From Sinotaia quadrata (Eukaryota; Mollusca; Gastropoda; Architaenioglossa; Viviparidae): DNA of 64,000 nucleotides. The stretch spans positions 113,427,860 through 113,491,859 of the forward strand of contig CM054181.1 of the NCBI GenBank assembly GCA_028829895.1, read 5' to 3'. Below are positions 25,127 through 34,306 of the stretch, in pieces. Every line of letters begins with the position of its first letter. Within the stretch, counting starts at the first letter, position 1. A model generated the notes under the pieces. The model had not been told where the DNA came from. It saw only the letters and a list, made by a program, of their open reading frames with translations, and made no database searches. Both the position numbers and the translations under genes were made by a program.

Positions 25127-28100
25127 GTAACACAAAATTATCCAAATGTGTGTTCATGGAATTTGATGTCAAGTAATCTATTTCATTGTTCATTTAATAA
25201 ATTTATTGTTACATTTTTTTTACCTTCTTACGCATATTGATAGTTTTATGTGGAGAAGAAAGTGGGTGGGTGGGGACTCGCTTAATAAAGATTAAAGTCG
25301 GATTTGTCTTCTCCTTTAGTAAGAAGATTTCCACTCATGGAAATATTATTTGACCGTAAATGCTGTTTTATGTTGTGGAAGAGAGAAAACGTTTACAGCA
25401 CCCGCATATCCGCCAAGCGATAGACGAATGGTGTCTGTTGGAGGATCATTAATAATAAAATTAATATTTTCATCACTTGCAATTAGTTATTAAAGATTAA
25501 TTATTAATAATAATCAATTTCATTAACTAAGTGGCATGCCCGTCACACTGTCAAATAAAAACGACAATGCATCACTGTACAGTTGCTCATGCAGGACTCC
25601 ATAGTAACTGTATTAACTTGAGAGCTTTAACTCCCCTCCGAACCATTCAAGACGATTTTGATGGAAAATATCCAATTTTAATTTTTGTATTCCCTACCAG
25701 TGCATTATTTTACAGAGATCAGCGTAAAATTATTGTGTTATGTGAACAACTATTATGCCATATTACTTAGATCAGCATAAAATTATTTTATGATGTTAAA
25801 AGCCATAATACTAGAGATCAATATACAATTGTTTTGTGTGGAAAGGCAGTGTATTATAAAGACCAGCATAAAATTACCATGTTTTATGGATAGCCAGATT
25901 ATTATATTATAAAGATTAGCATAATAAATATAAAGTGAATCTGTGTCGCAAAACAAAAGCTCCTTTGTCCTTTATAGAAAAGAATGTTTCTTTAAGTGTT
26001 ACAGAAACCGACATTTACAATATATTGCTAACGATAGTAATTTTATATCTCTCTTGGTATGTCATGGCATAAAATGTTGATATTTATAATATTCATTTCG
26101 TTATTAATTAAAAACATATCAGAACATAATAGTCTATTTGAAAATCTACTACAGAGTATCATCACATTTGAAAAAGTTAAAGTCCTAATCTTTATTTATT
26201 AACTGATTGTACTCTTAAAATAAACCGTATAATTTATTCATATAAAATACATGAGTTGGTTAAATAAACAGATGTTGCAATCTTATGAGAACATAATAGT
26301 CTGTTTTGAAAATCTACTACAAAGTATAATCACAAAACTGGTTTGAAAAAATGAAAGTCCTAATCTTCATTTATTAACTGATTGTACTCTGAAACGCCCA
26401 CCTGTCAGACAAAGGTGTTAAACTAATTTACGCTTTGAGGTATTTATTTGACCTTGTGTTAAATATTTGCTTTTAAACGATTAAGTTAATATACTGTTGT
26501 TTTGTTTCGTACAGTACGGATATAGGTTGCCTGATTCTGACCACGACATCTTCTTTGCTCAGGTCTCATTCTGGAAATGTGGAGGCAAACCATTTACATA
26601 TCCTTACATTAAATTTGGAAATTAGATTCTTACTTTAAAACGCGTTAAGATAATTTAACCAATAAAATTTGTTCATTTTATTTATTTTCCACATAGATTA
26701 CAGTGAGGAAAAATATATATGTAAATAAAAGATTATATTATTAGTAATTAAGCAGTAATGATAAATCCGTTTTCCAACCCACCCTATACAAAATACATTC
26801 TGAAACTTTGAATTTTATATAAAAAAATGAAACAAATAAGCACAAAAATATACATTCTCAACCTTTGAGTTTTTTATTGATAGAAAATCAAACAAATAAG
26901 CAGTCAAAAATACCGCTCTCAGTCTGCCTCCTTGACTACGTTCAGGTACCCTAGTGTGTGTCTGCGAGCTAACTCAATGCAGTGCGTGCCTCGGGTAGAA
27001 ACAAAGCCTATACTGTCTGCACTACTGCAGGACCTACACGTCAAGGTCCCATGCGTGTGTGGTCAACCGTTACGTTTTCAGCCGCACATCCGGCACGCTT
27101 TCCCAGCTCTGTATTCTGCAGCGGAGGTCAGTTTGAGTCGTAACGCCAAGGTGGTCTTTCATGAAGTAGGATGAGTGTCTCTGTATCTAACACCGCAACA
27201 GTCACTCAGTAGCAGTGTGGTGTTTATCTGATTCACTCTTTCACTGCAACAGTCACTCAGTAGCACAGTGAACTTTTCAGTCAAAAGTGGGGTTTCAGTT
27301 TACGATTGAAAAAAATAAGACTTGCTGAGTTAACTGCTTGGTTTTTTTTTCTCACAGATTTTTATTTGCTGGTTTATCAGCTACAGTTTGTACTCAAGTA
27401 TGTTAGAATTTTTAGTATTTGCCTACAAACTAACCTAGCTGTATATTTCTCTACCAACCCATCCATCCATCCATCCATCCATCATCCGTCTATCTAATTA
27501 TCATTATTATTTTGCATGGCTTTGTGAAGTTTATTTAATTTATTTTTTAATTACCAACACTATTGCCAACCACTTTAATGTGATTTGGGTTTGTTCATAT
27601 AAGAATCAATTACACGGAAATGTAATAAATATACGTTTAGTCGTGAACTATTTTATATTTGTTTTAAGGATAGAGACATGCGTAACAGTTAAATATGAAC
27701 TGCAACAATAGTCCACCCAGTCATGCTCTATACAGAGCAACAAAATATTTGGTTGCAGGAAGTAATAGGTCCAGGCCCGAACCTGTGTAAAAAGCGAAGT
27801 GTATCCACCACGCACGGGGCGCCTACCCTGAGAAACATCGTGGATCTGTCTCATCTCTACCAAGAGCATAGCAGCGTGCAGGGCGCCTCAGACGTGGCCA
27901 AGCTAAAATCACTTGTGGACAATTCTCCGGCCACTGATCTCTCCGGCCACTCCCAGCACGACACGGATCCTATCGACAAGAGAGTTTCTGCCCTTGAGTC
28001 GTCTGCAAGGGTTTCAGACGATTTGATATTACAAGCGCCTTCCAGTACGTCAGAATTCAACACGAACACCGCACCTGTTGGGATTCCACAGCGCCCCACA

Positions 28101-31100
28101 AATGAGTTGCAGCCGCCGCCCAAGGATGAGTCTTTGATCTTGTCGGGAGCTGTATGTGGAAGAGGTATTTCCCCCAAAGCACTAGTTAGGGGAGAAATTT
28201 GCAGATTTTCACACCAAACATATACGGCAAGTGGACCAGTTATCAGCAGATTATCGGAGAGCAATGAAAACATGAACATTTCCTTTGGTTCGATCGCACT
28301 TGGCGCTAGCGAATCTCAAGGAACGAGCGCTGCCAGCAAGCTCGACTTCCCACGGCGAATCATACCGATTTTCAAATCGAAGACATGTCCCTCGGGGCGC
28401 GCCAGGAAACCGTCCAACACCGACGTGAGCTACAGTCACCACGACTCGTCGGCAAGAATCGTTCCTGTTTTCAAAAGGAAGCCTAAAAAAATGATAGGAT
28501 TGGGCTCACAGAAAACACCAACGCCCAAAGAGAGCGACACAATTGATGCTGTGTGTCCTCGGACAGCTCCATCGCGATCTAGCACCAGTGGACAGCATCT
28601 CAAATCACCACCAGTACAGTCCCAGCTTACCTCACCATCTCCTGGCTGTGACAGAACGGTTAAAAATCCATGCACAAAGATACCTTTGGCTGAAAAGTTA
28701 AAGATGAAGTTGATAGCTTCCAAGAAGAAGGTTGTGGTCCAACCGTCAACAGCCAGTGATGGAACGCCCAAGTGTGTTAAGAGTATGTCGCCATACTGCA
28801 CTCTGTCCGTCCCATCCACTCCTTTGAGCCAGGATAAGCGAAAAGCGGATGATAGAGTGAGTTTTAAGGTTTCATTTTATTAATTACTGTCAAATTACTG
28901 TCATGATACGTAACAAGTAACGAGATAATCTTCAATATTCACAACGTCTTTGTTTGCAGAAAGAAATTTATGATAATTGTTGATGTCATAGATTTTTCAT
29001 AATCCATTTATTTTATACTTTTCAATAAGATAAAAAATATGTGTTGCAAGTGTTCAGTAATCAGACTCGCCTTTTCTGATTTAGGTTTGTTGTGTTTCCT
29101 CTCCTAGACACCCCCACCCCCACCCCCGCCTCTCAAACCTACTTCAATAGTTATCTAGATAGCAGATACACGATCTGTGCTGTCAGCAAGACTCGAGTTT
29201 GACTAAACACAGCAGTATTATCGTTTACAGTAATGGACTACCTACCTTTCTCAAGTTTAAGACAACTGCATTAAAAACCCCATCGTGTGCACAAGTCGAA
29301 CTTGTGTTGGCAGCCAGAATTCTACTCAGGGTTGTGGAGTCCGACAAAAAATTTCCGACTTCGACTCTTGAAATTTTAGACACCAACCGTACTTTATTAT
29401 TAATATCAAATGGCATAAAATTATATACCTATATAGAGTTATATGTATGATTATGGTATATTTGTCAATAAGTGAAAAAATTGGCTTTCATAGATTTCAT
29501 TACAACTGTATTTCAGTCGTACAATAATACCACCTCAGAATATATTTAATATGATAATGTTTATGTAATTGAATTGCTTCTTTAAAAAGATCACTTCTAA
29601 TAGGTCTGGCCTCATTGCCACTCTCAAATCGGATTTGACGATTCTGAGGGCAAAAAAACAAACCTTCCATAGTGACTTGATTCGGTGGTGATGCTGCGAC
29701 AAGGGATTTCTTGAATAATCTCAGGGTAGCAGGGTATATTGCATTTTTAGTGCTCAATTCAGAAGTATGGTAAAATTTTTCAACTTCTTTCACTGCTTGG
29801 TAAAAATTTATTTTGATGATGGACTTTCTCTTTCTCCAAAATTTTCTAAATTGAGCGTCAAAATTTTGAAAAATCCTATGTATCTAGATATTTTTCAAAA
29901 TCTTCATCTACATGGTTAATGTTGATAAAGATGAAAAAAGTGAGCGAATGTTGTCATATAGCGACCCAGCTATCTCTTCCTCTTCCTCTTATATACCTCT
30001 CCCATACGAATTTCTAATTTATACAGCAGATGTTTTGTTTTTAGCTCACTGTTTCAATAACTGCTCAAAGCGCTTTTTACTCTCTTTGCTGAAATTGTAG
30101 TCAATTAATAATAAACAACTACTACCTTGAGATATTATTTCAATTTTTCAACAGTTGTTCTTAACCCCCACCCCCGTATAGTGAATACGCTAATATGCCA
30201 CTATCTCCAGTCTTGTAAAGTATGGAGTCGGAATCGGGACTTTTTTTTACCAACTCCTACTTAACTAAATACAACCCACTCCACGACTCGGACTTCACTA
30301 AATACAACCCACTCCACGACTCCGACTTCACTAAATACAACCCACTCCACGACTCCGACTTCACGAAATACAACCCACTCCACGACTCCGACTTCACGAA
30401 ATACAACCCACTCCACGACTCCGACTTCACGAAATACAACCCACTCCATCTCCGACTTAACTAAATACAACCCACTCCACGACTTTGACTTCACGAAATA
30501 CAACCCACTTCACGACTCCGACTTCACTAAATACAACCCACTCCACACGACTCCGACTTCACTAAATACAACCCACTCCACGACTCTGACGACTTCACTA
30601 AATACAACCCACTTCACGACTCCGACTTCACGAAATACAACCCACTCCACGACTCCGATTCCACAGTCCCGATTCTACCCATATCGGAAATAATCAAGCA
30701 CATAACGATTAACAGCTATACGTAACTTATTATCTTGTTCGTAGCAGTGCATTTCATAATTTATTTTAAAAAAATATTTGGTATTTTTGATATGATTAGA
30801 CTCGTTAATTTTCTAATGGTTGTTTCCGCAACGACCGAAGTGTGCATTTGTTTTTGACTGATCTTATAGGTGTTACTGCATACAAATTGTTCACACAGGT
30901 GTGATTTTAAAATGTAATGATGAGGGATGTTTCAGGCGTGACATAACGCATTTGCACGCACACACACATACACACACATATCGCTCCAAAAGTTCAGGTC
31001 CTCGGAGTTTCGCTTTGTCTTCTTATGATGAAAATTGCAACCGCTCGAAACTTAATTACTATCCCTGCTAAGAAGCCAGAAAGGAGAGCCCCAGTTGCAG

Positions 31101-34100
31101 ACCCAATTACAAAGACCGTGCTCGAAATATCGCACACGGGTAGCTTTCATGTGCAAACGCCTTAACTTGCTGAACGAAGCCTAGAATAGTGTATAGACCC
31201 TCATTGGGGGCCCGTTCCAACATCTCCACGACGACTGCTGCCCTCAGGCTATGCCCCTCGTCACGCAGTTGTTCGTTAAGTTTAACAAGCGGTTCACTTG
31301 TGAAAAATGTGCACGGGCGTCCGTGTCTATGAGGTTATTAATTAAGAAAGAGTTAGAATTTTGTTTTGTTTTGTGCAAGAAGGATCGTGACAAGGTGGGG
31401 TGCACGTTATTTGTCTCCCTTAGCGCCCCTATGGATTCCTAACGGATTACGTCCATTTAGGCCATAATCTTTCGATGTCTTATTAGTCGAACGTAGCAAG
31501 CAGTGTGCTTCTAAATGTATATTTCTTACACTTCATTGAACACTGATTTATAATTCTCGCAAATTATTTTCGAAGCTAGAGCAGTGTTTTACGGCCTAGT
31601 TGCCGAATGATAACTGCCTGGGATCTTCAGACGGCCAGAAGCGCGCAATACCGAATTATTGTTCCATTCAATGGACCTGCACCTTCTGTTAACGATCACC
31701 TGTAAGATTTTCATCTTTAACGGGTTTCGAATCAAGATCCCTTGAGTGAAAGGCTTATGTCCAACGCATGTCCCTTGTTTTGAACTAGGACGGCTAGAGT
31801 TCGTTTTTGTCTTGTTTTTAACTAGTACGGGTAGTGTTCTTTTTTGCCTTGTTTTAAGTAAAAACAAAGGGCAAACTGAACACTACATTACAAGTTAAAA
31901 ACAAGGCAAACTGAACACTACATTACAAGTTAAAATAAGGCAAAACCGAACACTAACTGTACTATTAAACAGAAGGCAAACCTGAATACTACCCGTAGAA
32001 GTTAAAAACAAAAGAAAAACTAACACTACCCAGCCTAGTTAAAGTTAGTGTTCGATTTTGCCTTATTTTAACTTGTAATGTAGTGTTCAGTTTGCCTTAT
32101 TTTAACTTGTAAAGTAGTGTTCAGTTTGCCTTGCTTTTAACTTGTAATGTAGTGTTCAGTTTGCATTGTTTTTAACTTGTAATGTAGTGTTCAGGTTGCC
32201 TTGTTTTTAACTTGTACTGGTGAATTGTGATGTTCGGATTTGTCTTGTTTTTAACTTGTACGGGTAGTTTTCCGTTTCGTCTTGCTATTAACTTGAACAG
32301 GTAGTGTTCGGTTTTGCCTTGTGCTTGGTTTTAACCTGTTTTAATTTATACCGGTACTGTTCATTTTTGTCTCGTTTTTAACTTTTACGAGTTCAGTTTT
32401 GCATCGTTTTTAACTTTTACGAGTTCAGTTTTGTCTCGTTTTTAACCTGTACATTGTGTCATCATCATTAGATTAAGCGGAGTTCTTCCGACCTAGGTCG
32501 ATTTCGCGCTGGAGAAGGGGGTTTGTGGGGAGAGGGGGTGTGTGGTTTGGCGTAATGGCGAAGTCGAAATGATGTAGTATTTTTTCTAAGTTGAAGTTGT
32601 TTTTAAAGATGTCAAGTTATAGTGTGATGCTCGTTCGTCCGTGGCGCTTGTATCTGGCCGGTAGAGGCATACATAAGCAAATTAGTCCTTGGGCTAATGT
32701 CGTGGTGTTTTGTTGTTGTCGAAGTCCCCGATTTTGTGGGGGAGATGGGGGGTGGGAGTATCTTACAGAGCCCAGGCTAGTAGCACAGCAAGTATGTACT
32801 TACTGCGTTCTAGGCCCGGGATGTTCAGCCCCTTGTCCATCTCACTGTTGTTGTCGTTGTCACTGTCCTCGGTGTCCTTTGGGATGATGGTAGATGGGTG
32901 TTGGTGGCCAGATCAGGTGCTCAAGCAGAAGTAGTGTTCAGTTTTGACTCGTTTTTAACTTGTACGGGTAGTATTCCTTTTAAAAAAAATAATGCAAGTT
33001 ATATTTGTGACGCGAGATGTTTGTGATGCAACGTCACTATGCAGAGGACTGAAACGCACTTGGTACTGGAACGAACAGCGTTCGGCTTCTCTCGATTCTA
33101 GACTTACGGTTAAATGTCCCACCCTTCTTCATTTAAAATTTAAGAAATAATTAACTCTTCAAGCTAATTGACTGATCTTTCTACTTTTGTTTCTTAGGAT
33201 AAAAAGCCAGGAGACAAAAACATGAATATAAATTTTTTTTAAAATCGACAGTGGAAAAAATAGAAAAACATTACTATACGGGCTCGCAAATATTTGGACA
33301 CGTGACTAATCCCTTTTTAATAATTCTGAAACTTCTTAGGCTTTGATTATCTGCCCTTTGCCATAGTAAAAGTTTGCTTTTTTGAAATATTTTTATCGTT
33401 TTTATTAATTTGATTTATTAGTTTTTTTTGTAGCTGTTAAAGATAACTTTTTTTTCCAGTTCTTACACACGCACGCATGCCGCGCACACGCACACAATGC
33501 ACATTTATGTTTGTCTACTTGTTTATGGTTGGTTAGTGTGTAATCATATATGAAGAATACTGAGAGGCTGAATGACAGTGCGTTGGTCAGAGACAGTCTC
33601 TTCTTATCTCATTCTAGACAGAACAAGAACCGGAAGTAGCTAAAAAGGCACGCCAGAAACCGCGCTTACAAAACGTAGATGTTGAGCAGTTGGTGATAAC
33701 AAACCAGGTTAGTAACTGTCTGTTAAATTCTTTGTTTGTAAACTAGAATATAGAAATAGTATTTAAAATGATTATATATATGTTATAGCGTTAAATAACG
33801 TTGACGAAAATTACGCTTCTTTTTCTAATTATCATCGACATTCTCATGACTGCTTTTTGTCGAATGGTTAGCTGAAAGTGATCCATGGTCAGAAAATCAC
33901 ATGACTGCTTTTTGTCGAATGGTTGGTTGAAAGTGATCCATGGTCAGAAAATCATATGACTGCTTACAAATCAGTTGTAAAATTGACATTAACTTAGTTT
34001 CCATCAGTGCGGTAATTGTCTGAATTTTATAAATAATGCGTACATACAAATTAGTGAAGTTTATGCAAGCATGAATACATTTGTGTTTGTAAATTTGTAG

Positions 34101-34306
34101 GTGAAAGTTTACCACTTGGTATATGGTACAAAAGACTTGCACATTATTCTTTGCGTTCATTTTGCGTGCAGCTTAGCAAAGTAAACACCGTGACTCTTAT
34201 GTCCTGGCTGAAAGGCAGGGGAGTTCACTGCAAATCCAAGGATAAGAAAGGGGAGTTAGTGGACAGGATCAAGGCTTTTTTGGCTCTAACCTCCGCTGAA
34301 TCCTGA
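15065..34306 (+). CDS. C18orf63: C18orf63 orthologue (DUF4708 family), complete 13-exon gene
   Basis: Exons: 15065-15195, 15390-15468, 16102-16158, 16769-16880, 19384-19425, 19882-19958, 22641-22750, 23591-23687, 26515-26597, 26946-27126, 27759-28856, 33618-33707, 34172-34306. They total 2292 nt, or 763 residues plus a stop, and every junction keeps phase. Similarity to human C18orf63 as I recall it is clear over the first ~320 residues: LNELCAV near the start, LAKLAPAWNKAG then LIQGRDF, a WCHVLPSMKKG stretch, HWKNTYGYRLP, and FTYP followed by a Met-Gln...PRV block. The middle is one 1.1-kb Ser/Pro/Thr-rich exon with VPVFKRKPKK. The last 45 residues look like a SAP-type helix-hairpin-helix. 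The molecular function is unknown. Basic tracts and the SAP-like end suggest nucleic-acid binding, which is inference. The ATG at 15065 is chosen because it gives the short N-terminus seen in the family. Three LTR-like elements sit in its introns. Confidence 0.88.
15390..15468 (+). CDS. C18orf63: C18orf63 exon 2
   Basis: The acceptor is cctttccag and the donor gtgaga. It enters in phase 2, completing Arg, and ends in phase 0. It encodes ELIFTEPDIIASPS and onward, aligned with the LLFLHQDIL segment of the human protein. Confidence 0.85.
16102..16158 (+). CDS. C18orf63: C18orf63 exon 3
   Basis: 19 codons, phase 0 at both ends, acceptor tccacag and donor gtatga. It encodes QILFKSGRLQARLK and onward, matching the FYKAGKLNAYV part of the family. 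Confidence 0.82.
16769..16880 (+). CDS. C18orf63: C18orf63 exon 4 (LAPAWNK core)
   Basis: The acceptor is tttttttaag and the donor gtagat. Phase 0 in, phase 1 out. It holds the most conserved block, RYSVLAKLAPAWNKAG followed by Asp-Trp-Leu-Ile-Gln. The first six bases (gtaagc) look like a donor but lie just after a good acceptor and code for VS in frame. Confidence 0.9.
16933..18225 (+). mobile_element. Solo LTR-like element, copy 1 (1293 bp, 5-bp TSD GTAGT)
   Basis: It begins TGTGACAGAG and ends GAATCACA, so it has TG...CA ends with a short inverted match. It is flanked by a perfect 5-bp duplication GTAGT (16928-16932 and 18226-18230). An AATAAA-containing segment (catttaataaatttattg) lies in its last third. 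A conserved core follows (gtgggtggatgggggctc, then aagaagttttccacc). There is no gag-pol. It lies in intron 4 of the C18orf63 gene. A GATA/GA microsatellite at 17702-17772 is internal. Confidence 0.75.
19384..19425 (+). CDS. C18orf63: C18orf63 exon 5 (42-nt microexon)
   Basis: A 42-nt exon encoding GRDFITHSGCANAV, with acceptor tattcag and donor gtaagt. It enters in phase 1 and leaves in phase 1. GRDF directly follows LIQ, as in the vertebrate protein. Confidence 0.88.
19882..19958 (+). CDS. C18orf63: C18orf63 exon 6
   Basis: The acceptor is gtctgcag and the donor gtgtgt. It completes Gln and ends in phase 0 with RLCPLQ. The ELYLSISAAVLRL stretch aligns with VCLSIEACTIRL of the human protein. 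Confidence 0.87.
20036..21140 (+). mobile_element. Solo LTR-like element, copy 2 (diverged subfamily)
   Basis: It starts TGTAGTAGAG and ends GCACGTCACA, with flanks GAATT and GAATG (4 of 5 matching). It shares with copy 1 the cctgtcccta...acc(c)gacctt head, the AATAAA segment, and the gtgggtggaggggagctcgtt core followed by a gaagttcccacctacgga stretch. The middle differs and groups it with copy 5. It lies in intron 6 of the C18orf63 gene. Confidence 0.7.
20581..20588. promoter_or_regulatory. CRE-like palindrome TGACGTCA inside LTR copy 2
   Basis: A perfect cAMP-response-element core is followed at once by taaaaactttat, an AT-rich TATA-like stretch. Inside an LTR this could be part of a U3 promoter, but other copies were not seen to share it. 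Confidence 0.25.
21275..21312. repeat. (CTTT)n then T run
   Basis: Six CTTT units run into 14 Ts, 130 bases after the end of LTR copy 2. Confidence 0.95.
22641..22750 (+). CDS. C18orf63: C18orf63 exon 7
   Basis: The acceptor is cggttgaag and the donor gtaata. Phase 0 in, phase 2 out. It encodes LNDLNLSLLQ and ends with DTWCHVLP, matching NWCYVLP in the family. Confidence 0.85.
23591..23687 (+). CDS. C18orf63: C18orf63 exon 8
   Basis: The acceptor is cattttcag and the donor gtgagt. It completes Ser and gives SMKKGRLCSVSLSIPV, then YKDLKRHWKNT, ending in phase 0. The human counterpart reads SMKMGQI and MHWKN. Confidence 0.9.
23903..25547 (+). mobile_element. LTR-like element, copy 3 (longest, 1645 bp)
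   Basis: It starts TGTCACAGAG and ends CCCGTCACA. It is close to copy 1 over the first ~200 and last ~450 bases and also retains a central ~350 bp that copy 1 lacks. Flanks TGGAC and CTGTC do not match, so it may be a recombinant or the edges may be off by a few bases. It lies in intron 8 of the C18orf63 gene. Confidence 0.7.
25720..25930. repeat. Diverged ~55-bp minisatellite, about 4 units
   Basis: Recurring agatcagcataaaatta blocks alternate with ...attatgccatatta-like spacers. It lies in intron 8 of the C18orf63 gene just after LTR copy 3. Confidence 0.65.
26115..26396. repeat. ~180-bp imperfect direct duplication
   Basis: A block from gaacataatagtct through gaaaatctactaca to attgtactct occurs twice, at about 26115 and 26289, with about 90 percent identity by eye. 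Confidence 0.8.
26515..26597 (+). CDS. C18orf63: C18orf63 exon 9 (before U12-type intron)
   Basis: The acceptor is ttcgtacag. It encodes YGYRLPDSDHDIFFAQVS, then FWKCGGKPF plus two bases of Thr. No GT follows the conserved end. The exon abuts atatccttac instead, a U12-type 5' splice site. Reading on gives Tyr-Pro and six more residues to a stop at 26623-26625. Confidence 0.8.
26598..26607 (+). other. C18orf63: Putative U12-type (AT) 5' splice site
   Basis: The sequence atatccttac fits the minor-spliceosome donor consensus (ATATCCTT) at all eight core positions. It sits exactly where the conserved reading frame must leave the exon. Confidence 0.75.
26929..26945 (+). other. C18orf63: Putative U12-type branch point and AG acceptor
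   Basis: tccttgac at 26929-26936 fits the U12 branch-point consensus TCCTTRAC. The branch A is at 26935 and the intron ends with ttcag at 26945, 10 bases later, inside the short spacing typical of U12 introns. The nearby AC after ggtac would place an in-frame stop, so AG is the working acceptor. Confidence 0.72.
26946..27126 (+). CDS. C18orf63: C18orf63 exon 10 (after U12-type intron)
   Basis: The first base completes Thr. The exon then reads YPSVCLRANSMQCVPRVETK and on to ALYSAAE, donor gtcagt, ending in phase 0. The YPSVCLRANSMQ...PRV run aligns with the YPLSCIRSQPMQFFPRV segment of the human protein, which confirms the join to exon 9. Confidence 0.85.
27459..27484. repeat. (ATCC)n microsatellite
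   Basis: Six ATCC units in intron 10 of the C18orf63 gene. Confidence 0.95.
27759..28856 (+). CDS. C18orf63: C18orf63 exon 11 (large Ser/Pro/Thr-rich exon)
   Basis: 366 codons, phase 0 at both ends, acceptor ggttgcag and donor gtgagt. The composition is that of a disordered region with many Ser, Pro, Thr and basic patches. Two similar motifs occur: RRIIPIFKSKTC near the middle and ARIVPVFKRKPKK further on. The second corresponds to a FVPVFKNR motif in the human protein. The C-terminal part is Lys-rich (LAEKLKMKLIASKKK). Confidence 0.85.
29327..30671. mobile_element. Non-autonomous hAT-like element (1345 bp) with internal array
   Basis: The left end cagggttgtggagtc and the right end gattccacagtcccg form an imperfect inverted repeat (11 of 15). 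The flanks are attctact (29319-29326) and attctacc (30672-30679), a 7-of-8 target duplication of hAT length. There is no transposase, and the minus-strand frame at 29500-29793 is not recognised. The right third is a 33-bp satellite. The element sits in the 4.8-kb intron 11 of the C18orf63 gene. Confidence 0.65.
30265..30661. repeat. 33-bp tandem array, about 12 units
   Basis: The unit begins ctaaatacaacccactccac and continues gactccgacttca. Because 33 is a multiple of three, it reads through on both strands as KYNPLHDSDFT or a Tyr-Leu-Val/Ser-Trp repeat. Some units differ by c/t at the third base (ctaaat or cgaaat) and a few by small indels. The array resembles an amplified terminal segment of its host hAT element (gactccgac). 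Confidence 0.95.
31768..32450. repeat. ~35-bp minisatellite with an inverted central block
   Basis: Units of the form gtagtgttcagtttgcctt plus gtttttaacttgta run forward at 31768-31857, reverse-complemented at about 31858-32030, then forward again to about 32450. The reverse and right forward arms can pair over about 60 bases with few mismatches around a centre near 32036. A stray forward unit recurs at 32932-32978. Confidence 0.9.
33618..33707 (+). CDS. C18orf63: C18orf63 exon 12
   Basis: 30 codons, phase 0, acceptor attctag and donor gttagt. It encodes a charged stretch, TEQEPEVAKKARQKPRLQ, leading to NVDVEQLVITNQ. Confidence 0.78.
33846..33965. repeat. 55-bp direct duplication
   Basis: Starting at 33846, atgactgctttttgtcgaat and the following 35 bases repeat at 33901 with three substitutions, and a third copy begins at 33956. 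It lies in intron 12 of the C18orf63 gene. Confidence 0.92.
34172..34306 (+). CDS. C18orf63: C18orf63 exon 13 (SAP-like end, stop)
   Basis: The acceptor is gcgtgcag. It encodes LSKVNTVTLMSWLKGRGVHC, then KSKDKKGELVDRIKAFL, and ends at TGA 34304-34306. The Leu...Leu..Trp-Leu...Gly...Lys-Lys..Leu-Val..Ile pattern resembles a SAP DNA-binding motif. Confidence 0.8.
   Translation, partial: LSKVNTVTLMSWLKGRGVHCKSKDKKGELVDRIKAFLALTSAES

Noticed and set aside
26923..26945. Alternative exon 10 start after ctctcag at 26922 joined to a GT donor at 26563
   Set aside because: It is phase-compatible but drops the conserved VSFWKCGGKPFT segment and inserts unrelated residues. The U12 model restores the family sequence better.
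31081..31260. Moderately open minus-strand segment with a protein-like look (EMLERAPNEGLYTILGF)
   Set aside because: No start, no continuation and no recognised family. It is probably an old repeat.
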